NCBI RefSeq assembly: GCF_009650605.1
Contig: NZ_WAJT01000001.1
Span: 1,550,001-1,614,000 of the forward strand
Direction: 5' to 3'
Length of the DNA: 64,000 bases
Source: Labrenzia sp. CE80
GTDB lineage: Bacteria > Pseudomonadota > Alphaproteobacteria > Rhizobiales > Stappiaceae
Position 1 is the first letter of the stretch, and each line of letters opens with the position of its first letter. Under the pieces are notes generated by a model that ran no database searches, was not told where the DNA came from, and saw only the letters and a program-made list of their open reading frames with translations. The translations under genes were made by a program, and so were the position numbers. This document shows positions 45,696 through 54,610 of the stretch, piece by piece.

Positions 45696-46178
45696 ATGAC
45701 CGATGGAACAACCAGCCTGGTGATCCGACCGGCGGTTTCTCAGGACTACGAGGTTCTGCGCGACCTTTTCACCCACCTCATCCCAAACGACCTTGCCATG
45801 ACCGACGATCAAGGCCGCACCGCCCTCAACGGTATGCTGTCTCACCCGGGATTGACGGCGCTGATCGGATTTCATGAAAGCGTGGCAGCCACCACTTGCA
45901 CGTTGATCGTCATCCCCAATTTTACGCGGGGCGGCGCTCCTTACGCGGTGATCGAGAATGTGGTCACCCACAAGGATTATCGCGGCAAGGGTTTGGGCGA
46001 ACGGATCCTTCGACACGCCCAAGACCTGGCCTGGGCGTCCGGCTGCTACAAGGTCATGCTCTTGACCGGCGCAGACAATCACGGCGCGCAACGTTTCTAT
46101 GAAAAGGTCGGGTTTAAGCAATCCAAGACTGGCTATCAGATCCGTGCACCCGGATATCCGGCAAGAAAAGTCCCGTGA
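45696..46178 (+). CDS. GNAT-family N-acetyltransferase
   Basis: 160 residues from ATG 45696 (AAGGCGAG upstream; a GTG one codon earlier is possible). Acetyl-CoA motif A is VVTHKDYRGKGLGERILRHAQ, core DYRGKGLGERIL, followed by AQRFYEKVGFKQSKTGYQ, core FYEKVGF. Substrate unknown. Confidence 0.9.
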   Translation: MTDGTTSLVIRPAVSQDYEVLRDLFTHLIPNDLAMTDDQGRTALNGMLSHPGLTALIGFHESVAATTCTLIVIPNFTRGGAPYAVIENVVTHKDYRGKGLGERILRHAQDLAWASGCYKVMLLTGADNHGAQRFYEKVGFKQSKTGYQIRAPGYPARKVP

Positions 46179-46301
46179 ACACTATCCAGAGATGCTGGGT
46201 AAAAATCCGCAACTTTACGCAGAATTAACCATACACATCGATAGATAGCCGAATAGATTCAATATCTTCGGTAACGACTTTGATCATCGAGGTGTCATTT
46301 T

Positions 46302-47099
46302 ATGAAAATCCTTACCGCCCTTACTCTTTCTGCGCTTGCCATCTCCTCCTTGACCGCAGCCGCGGACCAAATGTCTCACCAACCCGGGACCTCGGAAGAG
46401 GTCTTTTCAACGGCGACGCTCAGAGGATCGATTGGATTACGCTACTGGCACAGCAAAGCATCTACAGATGTTCGAGGCGCCCTCGCGCGGATGAAGGCAG
46501 ACGACGCCACCGGCCAGACTGTTGAGCTTGTTGCCGCGCTCGAAGACGTTCCCAGCAGCACTTATTTCAAGGGATACCTTGGTTTCGGCAAGAGCAGCGA
46601 TGGATCTCAATCGATACGTGGAGTGAAGGCAAACAGCTGGAACACGACCGATATCGGATATGTGACACTCGACGGTGGCTGGGAGGTGATGAAGTTTGCA
46701 GGAGGCGCGGCACGCCTTAAAACATTTGTCGGTTACCAGTTTCTCAGCGACGACTTTTCCGCCAACTACACCGGCTCCAGTGTCAAGGGATCCAGCAGAT
46801 GGCATGCGCTTCGTCTCGGCCTTTCCGCCGATGGGGCGTTGACCGACCGTTTTGGTTGGTCCGTAGATGCCGCCGTGGTGCCCTGGTCCTACAACGAGTT
46901 CAGCGACACCTTCACTGATATCGAGAGCGAGTACACCTATGGCTTTGAAGCAGACGCCATGATGAATATCGCCCTGACGTCAAATTGGGATATCGGCGTC
47001 GGTGGCCGCTATTGGTGGCTGCATTCGGAGTATGAACTGGACCAGAATCAGACGTACCAACGCTACGGCCTGCTGTTGGAAAGCAAATATAACTTCTAG
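46302..47099 (+). CDS. Outer-membrane beta-barrel protein
   Basis: 265 residues with a signal peptide (ILTALTLSALAISSLTAAA). Alternating hydrophobic strands rich in aromatic residues follow (GSIGLRYWHSKAS, TYFKGYLGFGKSS, LKTFVGYQFLSDD, DIGVGGRYWWLHSEYEL), and the last residue is Phe (KYNF), the signal for outer-membrane insertion. Size suggests 10-12 strands. Specific function not recognised. Confidence 0.8.
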   Translation: MKILTALTLSALAISSLTAAADQMSHQPGTSEEVFSTATLRGSIGLRYWHSKASTDVRGALARMKADDATGQTVELVAALEDVPSSTYFKGYLGFGKSSDGSQSIRGVKANSWNTTDIGYVTLDGGWEVMKFAGGAARLKTFVGYQFLSDDFSANYTGSSVKGSSRWHALRLGLSADGALTDRFGWSVDAAVVPWSYNEFSDTFTDIESEYTYGFEADAMMNIALTSNWDIGVGGRYWWLHSEYELDQNQTYQRYGLLLESKYNF

Positions 47100-47122
47100 C
47101 AAGGCCATCCATCCAAACGAAA

Positions 47123-47145
47123 AAAGGACCGGAAACCGATCCTTT
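47123..47145. terminator. Terminator between outer-membrane protein and NDUFA12 genes
   Basis: AAAGGACCGG and CCGATCCTTT pair with one mismatch around AAA; A-run before and T-run within allow action on both converging genes. Confidence 0.7.
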
Positions 47146-47170
47146 AAAGTACTTTATCTAATGCAAAAAC

Positions 47171-47557
47171 TTAGCTGCCAGGCGTCCAGGCTTGGTAGTC
47201 GCCGGTGACTTCCGGGCGCTTTTCCGGTGTCAGGATGGAGCCGTCCGGACGATAGGCTTCAGCAGTGCCGGTCTTGTTGGCATGATGTGGCTGCTGCCAG
47301 CTCTTGGCGTAATAGGTTTCATCGCTTGGCGGTGTATCGACCCGGTGGTGCATCCAGCCATGCCAGCCCGGAGGAATGCACGAGGCTTCTGCCAGGCCGT
47401 TATAGATCACCCAGCGCTTCTTACCGGCACGCTCGCGGTAGTACTTGTTGCCGAACTCATCTTCCCCAACGAATTCGCCTTTCCGCCAAGTGAAGAAACG
47501 GGTCCCCATGGTCTGACCGTTCCACCATGTGAAGAGTTCAAGCAGGAGACTTTTCAT
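47171..47557 (-). CDS. NADH:ubiquinone oxidoreductase subunit NDUFA12 (B17.2)
   Basis: 128 residues with the family motifs WNGQTMGTRFFTWRKGEFVGEDEFGN (core GTRFFTWRKGEFVGEDEFGN), RRWVIYNG-type KKRWVIYNG, EASCIPPGWHGWMHH and the closing PEKRPEVTGDYQAWTP. It is a supernumerary complex I subunit shared by alphaproteobacteria and mitochondria. The nuo genes are not in this window. Confidence 0.95.
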   Translation of the reverse strand: MKSLLLELFTWWNGQTMGTRFFTWRKGEFVGEDEFGNKYYRERAGKKRWVIYNGLAEASCIPPGWHGWMHHRVDTPPSDETYYAKSWQQPHHANKTGTAEAYRPDGSILTPEKRPEVTGDYQAWTPGS

Positions 47558-47791
47558 CGCTGCGAAGCGTCCTTGTGGCTTTAAGCGCAGTACCGGATGC
47601 CAGTTGCACGGTCACGCAATTTCCGCTGCGGCCTCGATTGGTCCTTTTGGAAACCATCAGACAAGAGGCCGATTTGTGCGCGACTATGACGTCAAGCACG
47701 CTTTCTGTCCAGTGTCCGTCTTCCGCAAAAGCACCACTTTCTGGGGCTTTCGGGACTTCCGCGTTCGCGACCACCACGCCGTCCAATGGCG

Positions 47792-48505
47792 CTACTTGTT
47801 GCGGACAGCTGCAAAGCCCTGTCGGCGAGAAGATCGCGGCGAGCTGGCCAGAACCACCTTTTTCTTTTTGGGCTCGGGCTCTGAAGCTGCTGCTTCAGCG
47901 TCGTTATGCTCCTCTGCTCCGGCCTTGTTGAATTCCTTGTCGACAGTGCCTTGAACAGCGGCAAGGCGTCGAATCGCCTGCTCGTGATAGACGCGGGCGT
48001 TCTCGAGCGTCTCGAGTTTTTCGGCCTGCTGGTCGAGCGCTTCGTTGATTCCGAGGATGTTGTAGAAGCCGGAGTTTTCAAGCACCAGCGGTCGATCATC
48101 ATTCACTAGCCAGCGCAACCTGTTGTGGAGCGTCGATGGTGCGAGGGGTTTGACCAGAAGATGATGGGCGCCAGCACGAAGGGCCTTGTCCACCAAAGCG
48201 TGCGTGCCATGGGCCGTAACAAAGAGAATCGGAACGTAGCAGAGCGGCTCCATATGCCGGTGCCTGATCAGACGTAGAAGCTGATAACCTGAGGTCGGTG
48301 CCATCCGCCAGTCAGTCAGAATCACATTTGGTGGTTCGGCGAGCATCGACTGCAGCGCCTCATCAACCGAATCAAACACGCGAACCCGTGCGACTTTGAA
48401 GCTCAACAGAATCGACCGGATAATGGTCTGCATTGGCTTGCTGTCTTCGACGATGACCGCGTCAAGATCTTCCAGCCCAAGGCCGAATGCTGCGTGATTT
48501 TTCAT
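47792..48505 (-). CDS. Response-regulator receiver protein
   Basis: 237 residues from ATG 48505; the frame is open to 48658 but the receiver begins right after 48505. Receiver residues: AVIVEDSKPMQTIIR (acidic pocket), phospho-Asp in ILTDWRMAPTSGYQLL, Thr in LFVTAHG, Lys in LLVKPLAPS. A C-terminal coiled-coil-like part (NEALDQQAEKLETLENA) and a Lys-rich tail (EPEPKKKKVVLASS) replace an output domain. No kinase gene is adjacent. Confidence 0.88.
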   Translation of the reverse strand: MKNHAAFGLGLEDLDAVIVEDSKPMQTIIRSILLSFKVARVRVFDSVDEALQSMLAEPPNVILTDWRMAPTSGYQLLRLIRHRHMEPLCYVPILFVTAHGTHALVDKALRAGAHHLLVKPLAPSTLHNRLRWLVNDDRPLVLENSGFYNILGINEALDQQAEKLETLENARVYHEQAIRRLAAVQGTVDKEFNKAGAEEHNDAEAAASEPEPKKKKVVLASSPRSSRRQGFAAVRNK

Positions 48506-49148
48506 AGCCTGATGCCACCCTTCCTGATCCCACAGGAACAAGATGGACAGAAGCGCTTTAAACCGGCTGAAGTCCCTTCCCCGGTTTTTCTTCAAATTTT
48601 CATAGAATCGGTGTGCAATGGATTTAGGCGCACGAAAAGCAGGGTTTGAAGGCTGCAATCGGCAGTTTCGGCGAGTTCAGCGCCCCTCCCCGCTATCCAC
48701 AGCCCCCCACCATATTTAGCGTTTGCCCACATATTGAACACTAGGACTTGTCGCTCGCGCCTTGACGTTAAGAACTCGTTTACACTAGTTTTCCTATCAT
48801 TGCGGTGCGTATCCGAAACGGGTCCTTTCCGGTTTCGACTCCCCAGTTCCGAGTAACGAGTGCAAGCCCCTGAATGTGGTTCGTCCACCTTTCAGGAGCG
48901 CTCTATTCGTGCGTCTGGAGAGTGGGTTTCATCGTGACAAACCTGTTGATGAGCACTATATTTAGTGGCGTTAGTCAGGCGAGATACTAAATATCGGATC
49001 ACCAAGATAATCCGGTGTTCGAAAGACGGCTTTTAAGAAGCCGCCGGGACCGTCAGATGACAACCCGGCACTTTGATGCGGACGAGCGATGCGGACCAGG
49101 CCGGGGCTGAGGCAGCCTACCTGGGCTTGATAGACAAGGGGACATGGA
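48506..49148 (+). other. 643-base region upstream of nrdJ with hairpins and NrdR boxes
   Basis: No gene is visible. It includes CGAAACGG/CCGGTTTCG near 48815-48840, a hairpin CCTGAA-GTGG/CCAC-TTCAGG at 48869-48896, the NrdR boxes at 48954-48998 and, in the likely leader, GGCTT/AAGCC at about 49028-49042. I looked for the conserved core of a cobalamin riboswitch, expected for a B12 enzyme, and did not find it. Confidence 0.5.
48954..48998 (+). promoter_or_regulatory. Pair of NrdR boxes upstream of nrdJ
   Basis: CACTATATTTAGTG at 48954-48967 is close to the NrdR-box palindrome; TACTAAATATCGGA at 48985-48998 is a weaker second copy. Their centres are 31 bases apart, three DNA turns, the kind of spacing known for NrdR pairs. 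NrdR represses ribonucleotide reductase genes when dATP is high. The nrdR gene is not in the window. Confidence 0.7.
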
Positions 49149-52100
49149 ATGCGGATAGAGCGGCGATACACCAAAGAGGGGCAGTCACCCTACGCCGACG
49201 TGGAATTCCGGACAGCGACGAGTGAGATTCGCAATCCGGACGGATCTATTGTGTTCCGGCTCGAGGACATTCAGGTCCCGGCCCAGTTTTCGCAGGTCGC
49301 GTCTGACATTCTGGCGCAAAAGTACTTCCGCAAGGCTGGCGTTCCCGCCAAGCTGAAAGCGGTCGAGGAAAACACGGTTCCGTCCTGGCTGTGGCGCCAT
49401 GAAGCCGATGAAAAAGCGCTTGCCAAGCTCCCCGAAGAAGAGCGCTTCAACTCCGAGATCGACGGCCGTCAGGTGTTTGATCGTCTCGCCGGCACCTGGA
49501 CATACTGGGGCTGGAAGGGCGGCTATTTCGACAAGGAAGCCGACGCACAGGCATTCTTTGATGAACTGCGGTTCATGCTGGCCACCCAGAAAGTCGCGCC
49601 GAACTCGCCGCAGTGGTTCAACACCGGCCTGCATTGGGCGTACGGCATCGATGGCCCGAGCCAGGGCCACTACTATGTCGACTTCCAGACCGGCGAGCTG
49701 ACCAAATCCGCAACCGCCTATGAGCATCCGCAGCCGCATGCATGCTTCATCCAGTCGGTTGGCGATGACCTCGTCAATGAAGGCGGCATCATGGACCTTT
49801 GGGTCCGCGAAGCGCGCCTGTTCAAATATGGCTCGGGCACCGGTTCGAACTTCTCTCGCGTCCGCGGTGAAGGCGAAAAGCTGTCGGGCGGCGGCAAATC
49901 CTCCGGCCTTATGAGCTTCCTGAAGATCGGCGACCGGGCAGCGGGCGCGATCAAGTCCGGCGGCACGACCCGACGTGCGGCCAAGATGGTCGTGGTCGAC
50001 GTCGACCATCCGGACATCGAGGAATACATCAACTGGAAGGTCAAGGAAGAGCAGAAGGTTGCAGCCCTCGTAACCGGCTCCAAGATCTGCCAGAAGCACC
50101 TCAGCGCCATCATGAAGGCCTGCATCAACTGCGAGGCGGACAACGGCGAGTGTTTCGATCCGGCCAAGAACCCGGCGCTCAAGCGCGAAATCCGTGCCGC
50201 CAAGAAGATGATGGTTCCGGAGAACTACATCCAGCGCGTGATCCAGTTCGCGCGTCAGGGCTTCACCAAGATCGAGTTCCCGACCTACAATACGGATTGG
50301 GATTCCGAAGCCTATCTGACCGTTTCCGGCCAGAACTCCAACAACTCCGTGCGTGTCACCGACGGCTTCCTGAGTGCTGTTGTGGACGATGGCGACTGGG
50401 ACCTGATGGGCCGGCGCACGGACGATGTGGTCAAGACCATCAAGGCTAAGGACCTGTGGGAACAGATCGGTTATGCCGCCTGGGCGTCCGCCGATCCCGG
50501 CATCCAGTATCACACGACCATCAACGACTGGCACACCTGTCCTGCCTCCGGTGAAATCCGCGCATCTAATCCATGTTCGGAATACATGTTCCTGGACGAC
50601 ACGGCCTGTAACCTGGCGTCCTTGAACCTGATGCAGTTCCGCCACGAAGACGGTTCCGTCGATGTGGAGAGCTATGAGCATGCTGTCCGTCTTTGGACTG
50701 TTGTGCTGGAAGTCTCTGTTTTGATGGCGCAGTTCCCGTCCAAGGAAATTGCCGAACGCTCCTATCTCTACCGGACACTCGGCCTCGGCTTTGCCAACAT
50801 CGGCGGCCTGCTGATGACCTCCGGCGTTTCTTACGACAGCGATGAAGGCCGAGCCCTTTGTGGTGCCCTGACCGCCATCATGACCGGCGTTTCCTACGCA
50901 ACGTCTGCCGAAATGGCCGGAGAGCTTGGTCCGTTCCCGGGCTACAAGGACAATGCTGAACACATGCTGCGCGTCATGCGCAACCATCGCCGAGCCGCCC
51001 ATGGCGAGGCAGATGGCTATGAAGCACTCAGCATTGCACCGGTTGCCCTTGATCATGCCTCCTGCCCTGACAAGACATTGATCGAACGGGCGAAAATTGC
51101 CTGGGACCGGGCACTTGAACTCGGCGAGAAGAACGGCTACCGCAACGCCCAGTCCACGGTGATCGCCCCGACCGGCACCATCGGTCTGGTCATGGACTGC
51201 GACACAACGGGCATCGAGCCGGACTTCGCACTGGTGAAGTTCAAGAAGCTCGCCGGTGGCGGCTACTTCAAGATCATCAATCGCGCTGTTCCCGAAGCCC
51301 TGCGCAAGCTTGGCTATTCGGAAAGCGAGATCGCCGAGATCGAGGCCTACGCCGTGGGCCATGGATCGATCGATCAGGCACCGGCGGTCAATCCGTCGTC
51401 TCTGAAGGCCAAGGGTTTCACGGACGAGAGCGTCGCGAAGATCAAGAGCTCTCTTGGCTCTGCCTTCGACATCAAGTTCGTCTTCAACCGCTGGACTGTT
51501 GGTGACGAGCAGATGGCCGCACTCATGGTGCCGGAAGAAAAGCTCGACGATCCGGCGTTCGACCTTCTTACGCACCTTGGCTATTCCAAGGCCGAGATCG
51601 AAGCGGCCAACACCCACGTTTGCGGTGCCATGACCCTCGAAGGGGCGCCTTTCCTCAAGGAAGAGCATTACCCGATCTTCGATTGCGCCAACCCATGCGG
51701 CCGCATCGGCAAGCGTTACCTCTCGGTGGAGAGCCACATCCGCATGATGGCGGCAGCCCAGCCGTTCATCTCCGGCGCGATCTCCAAGACGATCAACATG
51801 CCGAACGATGCAACGGTCGAGGACTGCAAGGAAGCCTACATGCTGTCCTGGCGCCTCGCCCTGAAGGCCAATGCGCTTTACCGCGATGGCTCAAAACTAT
51901 CTCAGCCGCTCAACGCCCAGCTTCTGGCCGATGAGGACGAGGATGAGGATGAAGTGGTCGAAACACTCGCCGCCAAGCCGCAGGCGGCACGGGCCGAGGT
52001 CGTTGCCGAACGGATTGTCGAGCGGATCGTCGAGCGCGTCGTTCGCGAACAGGAAAAGCTGCCGACTCGCCGTAAGGGCTACACCCAGAAGGCCAAGATC

Positions 52101-52832
52101 GGTGGACACACCATCTTCCTGCGCACCGGCGAATATGACGATGGCCGTCTTGGCGAGATCTTCCTCGACATGAACAAGGAGGGCTCCGCCCTTCGCGCCT
52201 TCATCAACAACTTCGCCATCTCGGTCTCGCTCGGCCTGCAGTATGGCGTGCCGCTCGAGGAATATGTCGACGCGTTCACCTTCACGAAGTTCGAACCAGC
52301 CGGCATGGTCCAGGGCAACGACGCGATCAAGAATGCCACGTCGATCCTCGACTACGTCTTCCGCGAACTCGCCGTGTCCTATCTCGGCCGCCACGACCTT
52401 GCCCATGTGTCCCCGGACACCTTCGGCAACGCACCGGCGGGCGGAAATTCGGCCGATGAGCGCAACAAGGAACATCAGGGCGTGGTGTCTCACGGCCTGA
52501 TCCGTGGACAGACGGAGCGTTTCCGTCTGGTGTCGGACAGCGAACCGGCCGGCACGCTGGTTGAGGCCCTGTCCGGTCAGGTGGCCAATTCACCGGCTGC
52601 CCAGACCTCTGCGGTTGCCACGGCATTTGCCCGCGGCTCCGAGGCTGTGGCCGCCGTCGAAGTGACGACAGCCCCTGCTCCGGCCAAGGCGTCAGCTGCC
52701 CAGCAGATCGCTCAAGCGCGGATGAAGGGCTATGAAGGCGAGAGCTGCGCAGAATGCGGCAACTTCACCATGGTCCGCAACGGCACTTGCTTGAAGTGTG
52801 ACACCTGCGGCTCGACAAGCGGCTGCAGCTAA
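49149..52832 (+). CDS. nrdJ: Adenosylcobalamin-dependent (class II) ribonucleotide reductase
   Basis: Makes deoxyribonucleotides using B12. 1,227 residues. Substrate-site regions include WFNTGLHWAYGI, RYGSGTGSNFS-type FKYGSGTGSNFSRVRGEGEKLSGGG (core GSGTGSNFSRVRGE), the NPCSEYMFLDDTACNLASLNL motif (key NPCSE) and PTGTIGLVMDCDTTGIEP. The C-terminus has a zinc-ribbon-like CAECGNFTMVRNGTCLKCDTCG (pairs CxxC/CxxC) and ends CS. Normal length for the long alphaproteobacterial form. GGGGACATGGA precedes the ATG. Confidence 0.97.
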   Translation: MRIERRYTKEGQSPYADVEFRTATSEIRNPDGSIVFRLEDIQVPAQFSQVASDILAQKYFRKAGVPAKLKAVEENTVPSWLWRHEADEKALAKLPEEERFNSEIDGRQVFDRLAGTWTYWGWKGGYFDKEADAQAFFDELRFMLATQKVAPNSPQWFNTGLHWAYGIDGPSQGHYYVDFQTGELTKSATAYEHPQPHACFIQSVGDDLVNEGGIMDLWVREARLFKYGSGTGSNFSRVRGEGEKLSGGGKSSGLMSFLKIGDRAAGAIKSGGTTRRAAKMVVVDVDHPDIEEYINWKVKEEQKVAALVTGSKICQKHLSAIMKACINCEADNGECFDPAKNPALKREIRAAKKMMVPENYIQRVIQFARQGFTKIEFPTYNTDWDSEAYLTVSGQNSNNSVRVTDGFLSAVVDDGDWDLMGRRTDDVVKTIKAKDLWEQIGYAAWASADPGIQYHTTINDWHTCPASGEIRASNPCSEYMFLDDTACNLASLNLMQFRHEDGSVDVESYEHAVRLWTVVLEVSVLMAQFPSKEIAERSYLYRTLGLGFANIGGLLMTSGVSYDSDEGRALCGALTAIMTGVSYATSAEMAGELGPFPGYKDNAEHMLRVMRNHRRAAHGEADGYEALSIAPVALDHASCPDKTLIERAKIAWDRALELGEKNGYRNAQSTVIAPTGTIGLVMDCDTTGIEPDFALVKFKKLAGGGYFKIINRAVPEALRKLGYSESEIAEIEAYAVGHGSIDQAPAVNPSSLKAKGFTDESVAKIKSSLGSAFDIKFVFNRWTVGDEQMAALMVPEEKLDDPAFDLLTHLGYSKAEIEAANTHVCGAMTLEGAPFLKEEHYPIFDCANPCGRIGKRYLSVESHIRMMAAAQPFISGAISKTINMPNDATVEDCKEAYMLSWRLALKANALYRDGSKLSQPLNAQLLADEDEDEDEVVETLAAKPQAARAEVVAERIVERIVERVVREQEKLPTRRKGYTQKAKIGGHTIFLRTGEYDDGRLGEIFLDMNKEGSALRAFINNFAISVSLGLQYGVPLEEYVDAFTFTKFEPAGMVQGNDAIKNATSILDYVFRELAVSYLGRHDLAHVSPDTFGNAPAGGNSADERNKEHQGVVSHGLIRGQTERFRLVSDSEPAGTLVEALSGQVANSPAAQTSAVATAFARGSEAVAAVEVTTAPAPAKASAAQQIAQARMKGYEGESCAECGNFTMVRNGTCLKCDTCGSTSGCS

Positions 52833-52965
52833 TACGGCCGTAGTTGATGCCTGACGCGTCAGCGTTTCTCGCTCAGCGTCAGGACAAATAGCTCAAACTG
52901 CGCTCGAAAGCGGCTCACCCGCCGAAAAATTGCTGAAATTCGGCGCTGCTATGGCAACTGAAACA

Positions 52966-53004
52966 AAGAACCCGCCCATCGGAAACGACAGGGCGGGTTC
53001 TTCC
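52966..53004 (+). terminator. Rho-independent terminator of nrdJ
   Basis: AAGAACCCGCCC (52966-52977) and GGGCGGGTTCTT (52991-53002) form a 12-bp perfect stem ending in TTCTTCC. Confidence 0.88.
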
Positions 53005-53108
53005 TATCTGAAGCAACAGGTTCATAGAATACGGTTTCTGCATGAAATGAGCCGTATAAAACTGCTTTAGAAGATTCAGCGCAGCCCAAATATCGGACGC
53101 TAATTGTC

Positions 53109-53490
53109 ATGCTTGAATTAATCACCGCGATCCCAGATCCAGACACCATCTTGGCCCTCGAACCTGAGGAACTTGCAACAACGCTCCTTTTCTTAATGCG
53201 GCGCCGAGGAGAATCTCAATCATTCAATGTGCACAATATGGGTGGCGAAATAAGACACGAAGATCCTAGCCGTGGCTTCACTGGGTACCCAATAGATCGT
53301 TGGTCCTAATGGGAACTTGCCGTGGCCGAAGCGTTTGCGTGGTTGGAAGCACAAGCTCTACTCGTTCCTCAACCAGGCTCACACGGTGGGTCGTCGAGGG
53401 TTCTGAGTCGTCGTGCGAGACGTTTCGAAAACGAAGAAGACTTCCGACAGTTCAATTTGGCTCGACAACTTAATCGAGTCCCCCTCCATC
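53109..53490 (+). pseudogene. TIGR02391-family gene, 5' part, broken by a stop codon and truncated
   Basis: The reading frame begins MLELITAIPDPDTILALEPEEL and continues, after an in-frame TAA at 53307-53309, as WELAVAEAFAWLEAQALLVPQPG and VLSRRARRFENEEDFRQFNLARQL. These are the opening modules of TIGR02391-type proteins as I remember them. The 3' two-thirds are missing, replaced by IS3 transposase sequence from about 53490. One nonsense mutation plus a deletion fusion mean it is dead. Confidence 0.75.
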
Positions 53491-54065
53491 GGTTGGGGCT
53501 GGTTCTACCTTTCGACCATTCTGGATGACTTCTCGCGGTACGTTGTCGCCTGGAAGCTGTGCACGACGATGACAGCAGGCGATGTCGCAGACACGCTGTA
53601 ACTGGCCTTACAGGCGTCCGGCTGTGATCAGGTTGCCGTTCGGCACAATCCGCGCCTGCTATCGGACAACGGAGCCAGTTACATCTCTGGCGAACTGGCT
53701 GACTGGCTGACTGGCTCAACGAGCAGAGCATGGACTACGTTCGTGGTGCGCCATACCATCCGCAAACACAGGGTAAGATCCAGCACTGGCATCAAACCCT
53801 GAAGAACCGTACCCTGCTGGAAAACTACTTTCTGCCTGGTGATCTCAACGCCAGCATCAAGCGCTTGGTCACCCATTACAATCATCACCGCTACCACGAG
53901 AGCCTCGGCAATCTTACGCCTGCCGATGTCTACTTCGGGCGCGGTGAAACCATCTTCACTCGAACGCTAAAGGATCAAACGAAACACGCTCAATCAACGA
54001 CGTTTGCAATACCGCAATCAAGCCGCTTAGGATCAACAAACAGGATGGGCCAAATTCTCCGCTAA
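53491..54065 (+). pseudogene. IS3-type transposase remnant (OrfB integrase core)
   Basis: Starts abruptly at IGWGWFYLSTILDDFSRYVVAWKLCTTM, core STILDDFSRYVVAWK, and runs through LLSDNGASYISGELADWL, then MDYVRGAPYHPQTQGKIQHWHQTLKN (core GAPYHPQTQGK) and HYNHHRYHESLGNLTPADVYFGR. It is the DDE integrase core without its first third. A TAA interrupts the frame at 53599-53601 and an 8-base tandem duplication at 53701-53716 shifts it, so it cannot make transposase. Confidence 0.88.
53701..53716 (+). repeat. 8-base tandem duplication causing the transposase frameshift
   Basis: GACTGGCT occurs twice in a row (53701-53708, 53709-53716) after a related AACTGGCT. Removing one copy restores the expected ADWLNEQSMDYVRG reading. 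Confidence 0.85.
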
Positions 54066-54270
54066 GTTACGCGGCCATCTGTCCCAAATACCCTGACGAC
54101 GGACAGAATGATGAAGATGAGCCAAAATCTCTCTCTTAAGCAATCAGCCTATTTTGTCCCATGCGCGCTGACGGGGAACAAGACCAGTTGCTCTCTGGGG
54201 ACAGAGTTCTTGAAACTTTACATTGACCGCTCTTGGTGTGCCCTCTCCCGATCGCACTTTGCCAGACCTG
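54066..54270. mobile_element. Probable IS3-flanking remnant
   Basis: Non-coding sequence after the transposase relic. On the minus strand it would read VKFQELCPQRATGLVPRQRAWDK, a stretch I have seen near IS ends rather than in a known protein. Extent of the element cannot be fixed because no terminal inverted repeat pair is obvious. Confidence 0.35.
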
Positions 54271-54480
54271 CTAAATTTTGGTCTGCTTGATAGCGTCTGG
54301 ATCCAGCGGCTCCAGATCAGCCGGGCCGATGCGGTCGATAACAAAAACCATGTCCAACAGGGACGTTTTTTCGTCCTCTGACAGTCTCCCGCTTTCGACA
54401 AGGCCGATTATTTTTTGACGCTCAAAATTCCAGTTTCGAAAATACTCAACCAGATCTTTCGCACCTTTTCCCCGGGACAT
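54271..54480 (-). CDS. Small hypothetical protein, 69 aa
   Basis: Start at ATG 54480 is supported by GAGGTGTGTTTTC upstream; 12 further codons are open. Charged helical protein (VEYFRNWNFERQKIIGLVESGRLSEDEKTSLLDM; key stretches NWNFERQKIIGL and SEDEKTSLLDMV), with an acidic proline-containing end (PADLEPLDPDA). No signal or TM. Divergent from the regulator at 54611 and possibly the first gene of the island. Function unknown. Confidence 0.55.
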   Translation of the reverse strand: MSRGKGAKDLVEYFRNWNFERQKIIGLVESGRLSEDEKTSLLDMVFVIDRIGPADLEPLDPDAIKQTKI

Positions 54481-54610
54481 GAAAACACACCTCAAAGCCA
54501 TTGTTTTCTTTAGCATAACAACGCAGGCGACGGGACCTCTGTGAAATTACTGTGAGACCCTTTGTTTCGGCTGCTGCAGGATGGTAATTGTTGCAATGAG
54601 GTAACACATT

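Noticed and set aside
47538..47786. An 82-codon minus-strand frame between NDUFA12 and the response regulator
   Set aside because: It overlaps the start of NDUFA12, has no ribosome site or family motif, and opposite frames are open over the same stretch. I leave it as non-coding.
48999..49148. A cobalamin riboswitch in the nrdJ leader
   Set aside because: It would suit a B12-dependent enzyme, but the conserved riboswitch core and B12 box are not present; only simple hairpins are seen.
49185..51737. An 850-codon open frame antisense to nrdJ
   Set aside because: It lies wholly within nrdJ on the other strand and reflects GC-rich codon bias; its translation has no domain.
54144..54401. An 85-codon minus-strand frame ending in VKFQELCPQRATGLVP
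   Set aside because: It overlaps the better-supported 54271-54480 gene in another frame, and its end resembles IS-flanking sequence; no evidence it is translated.
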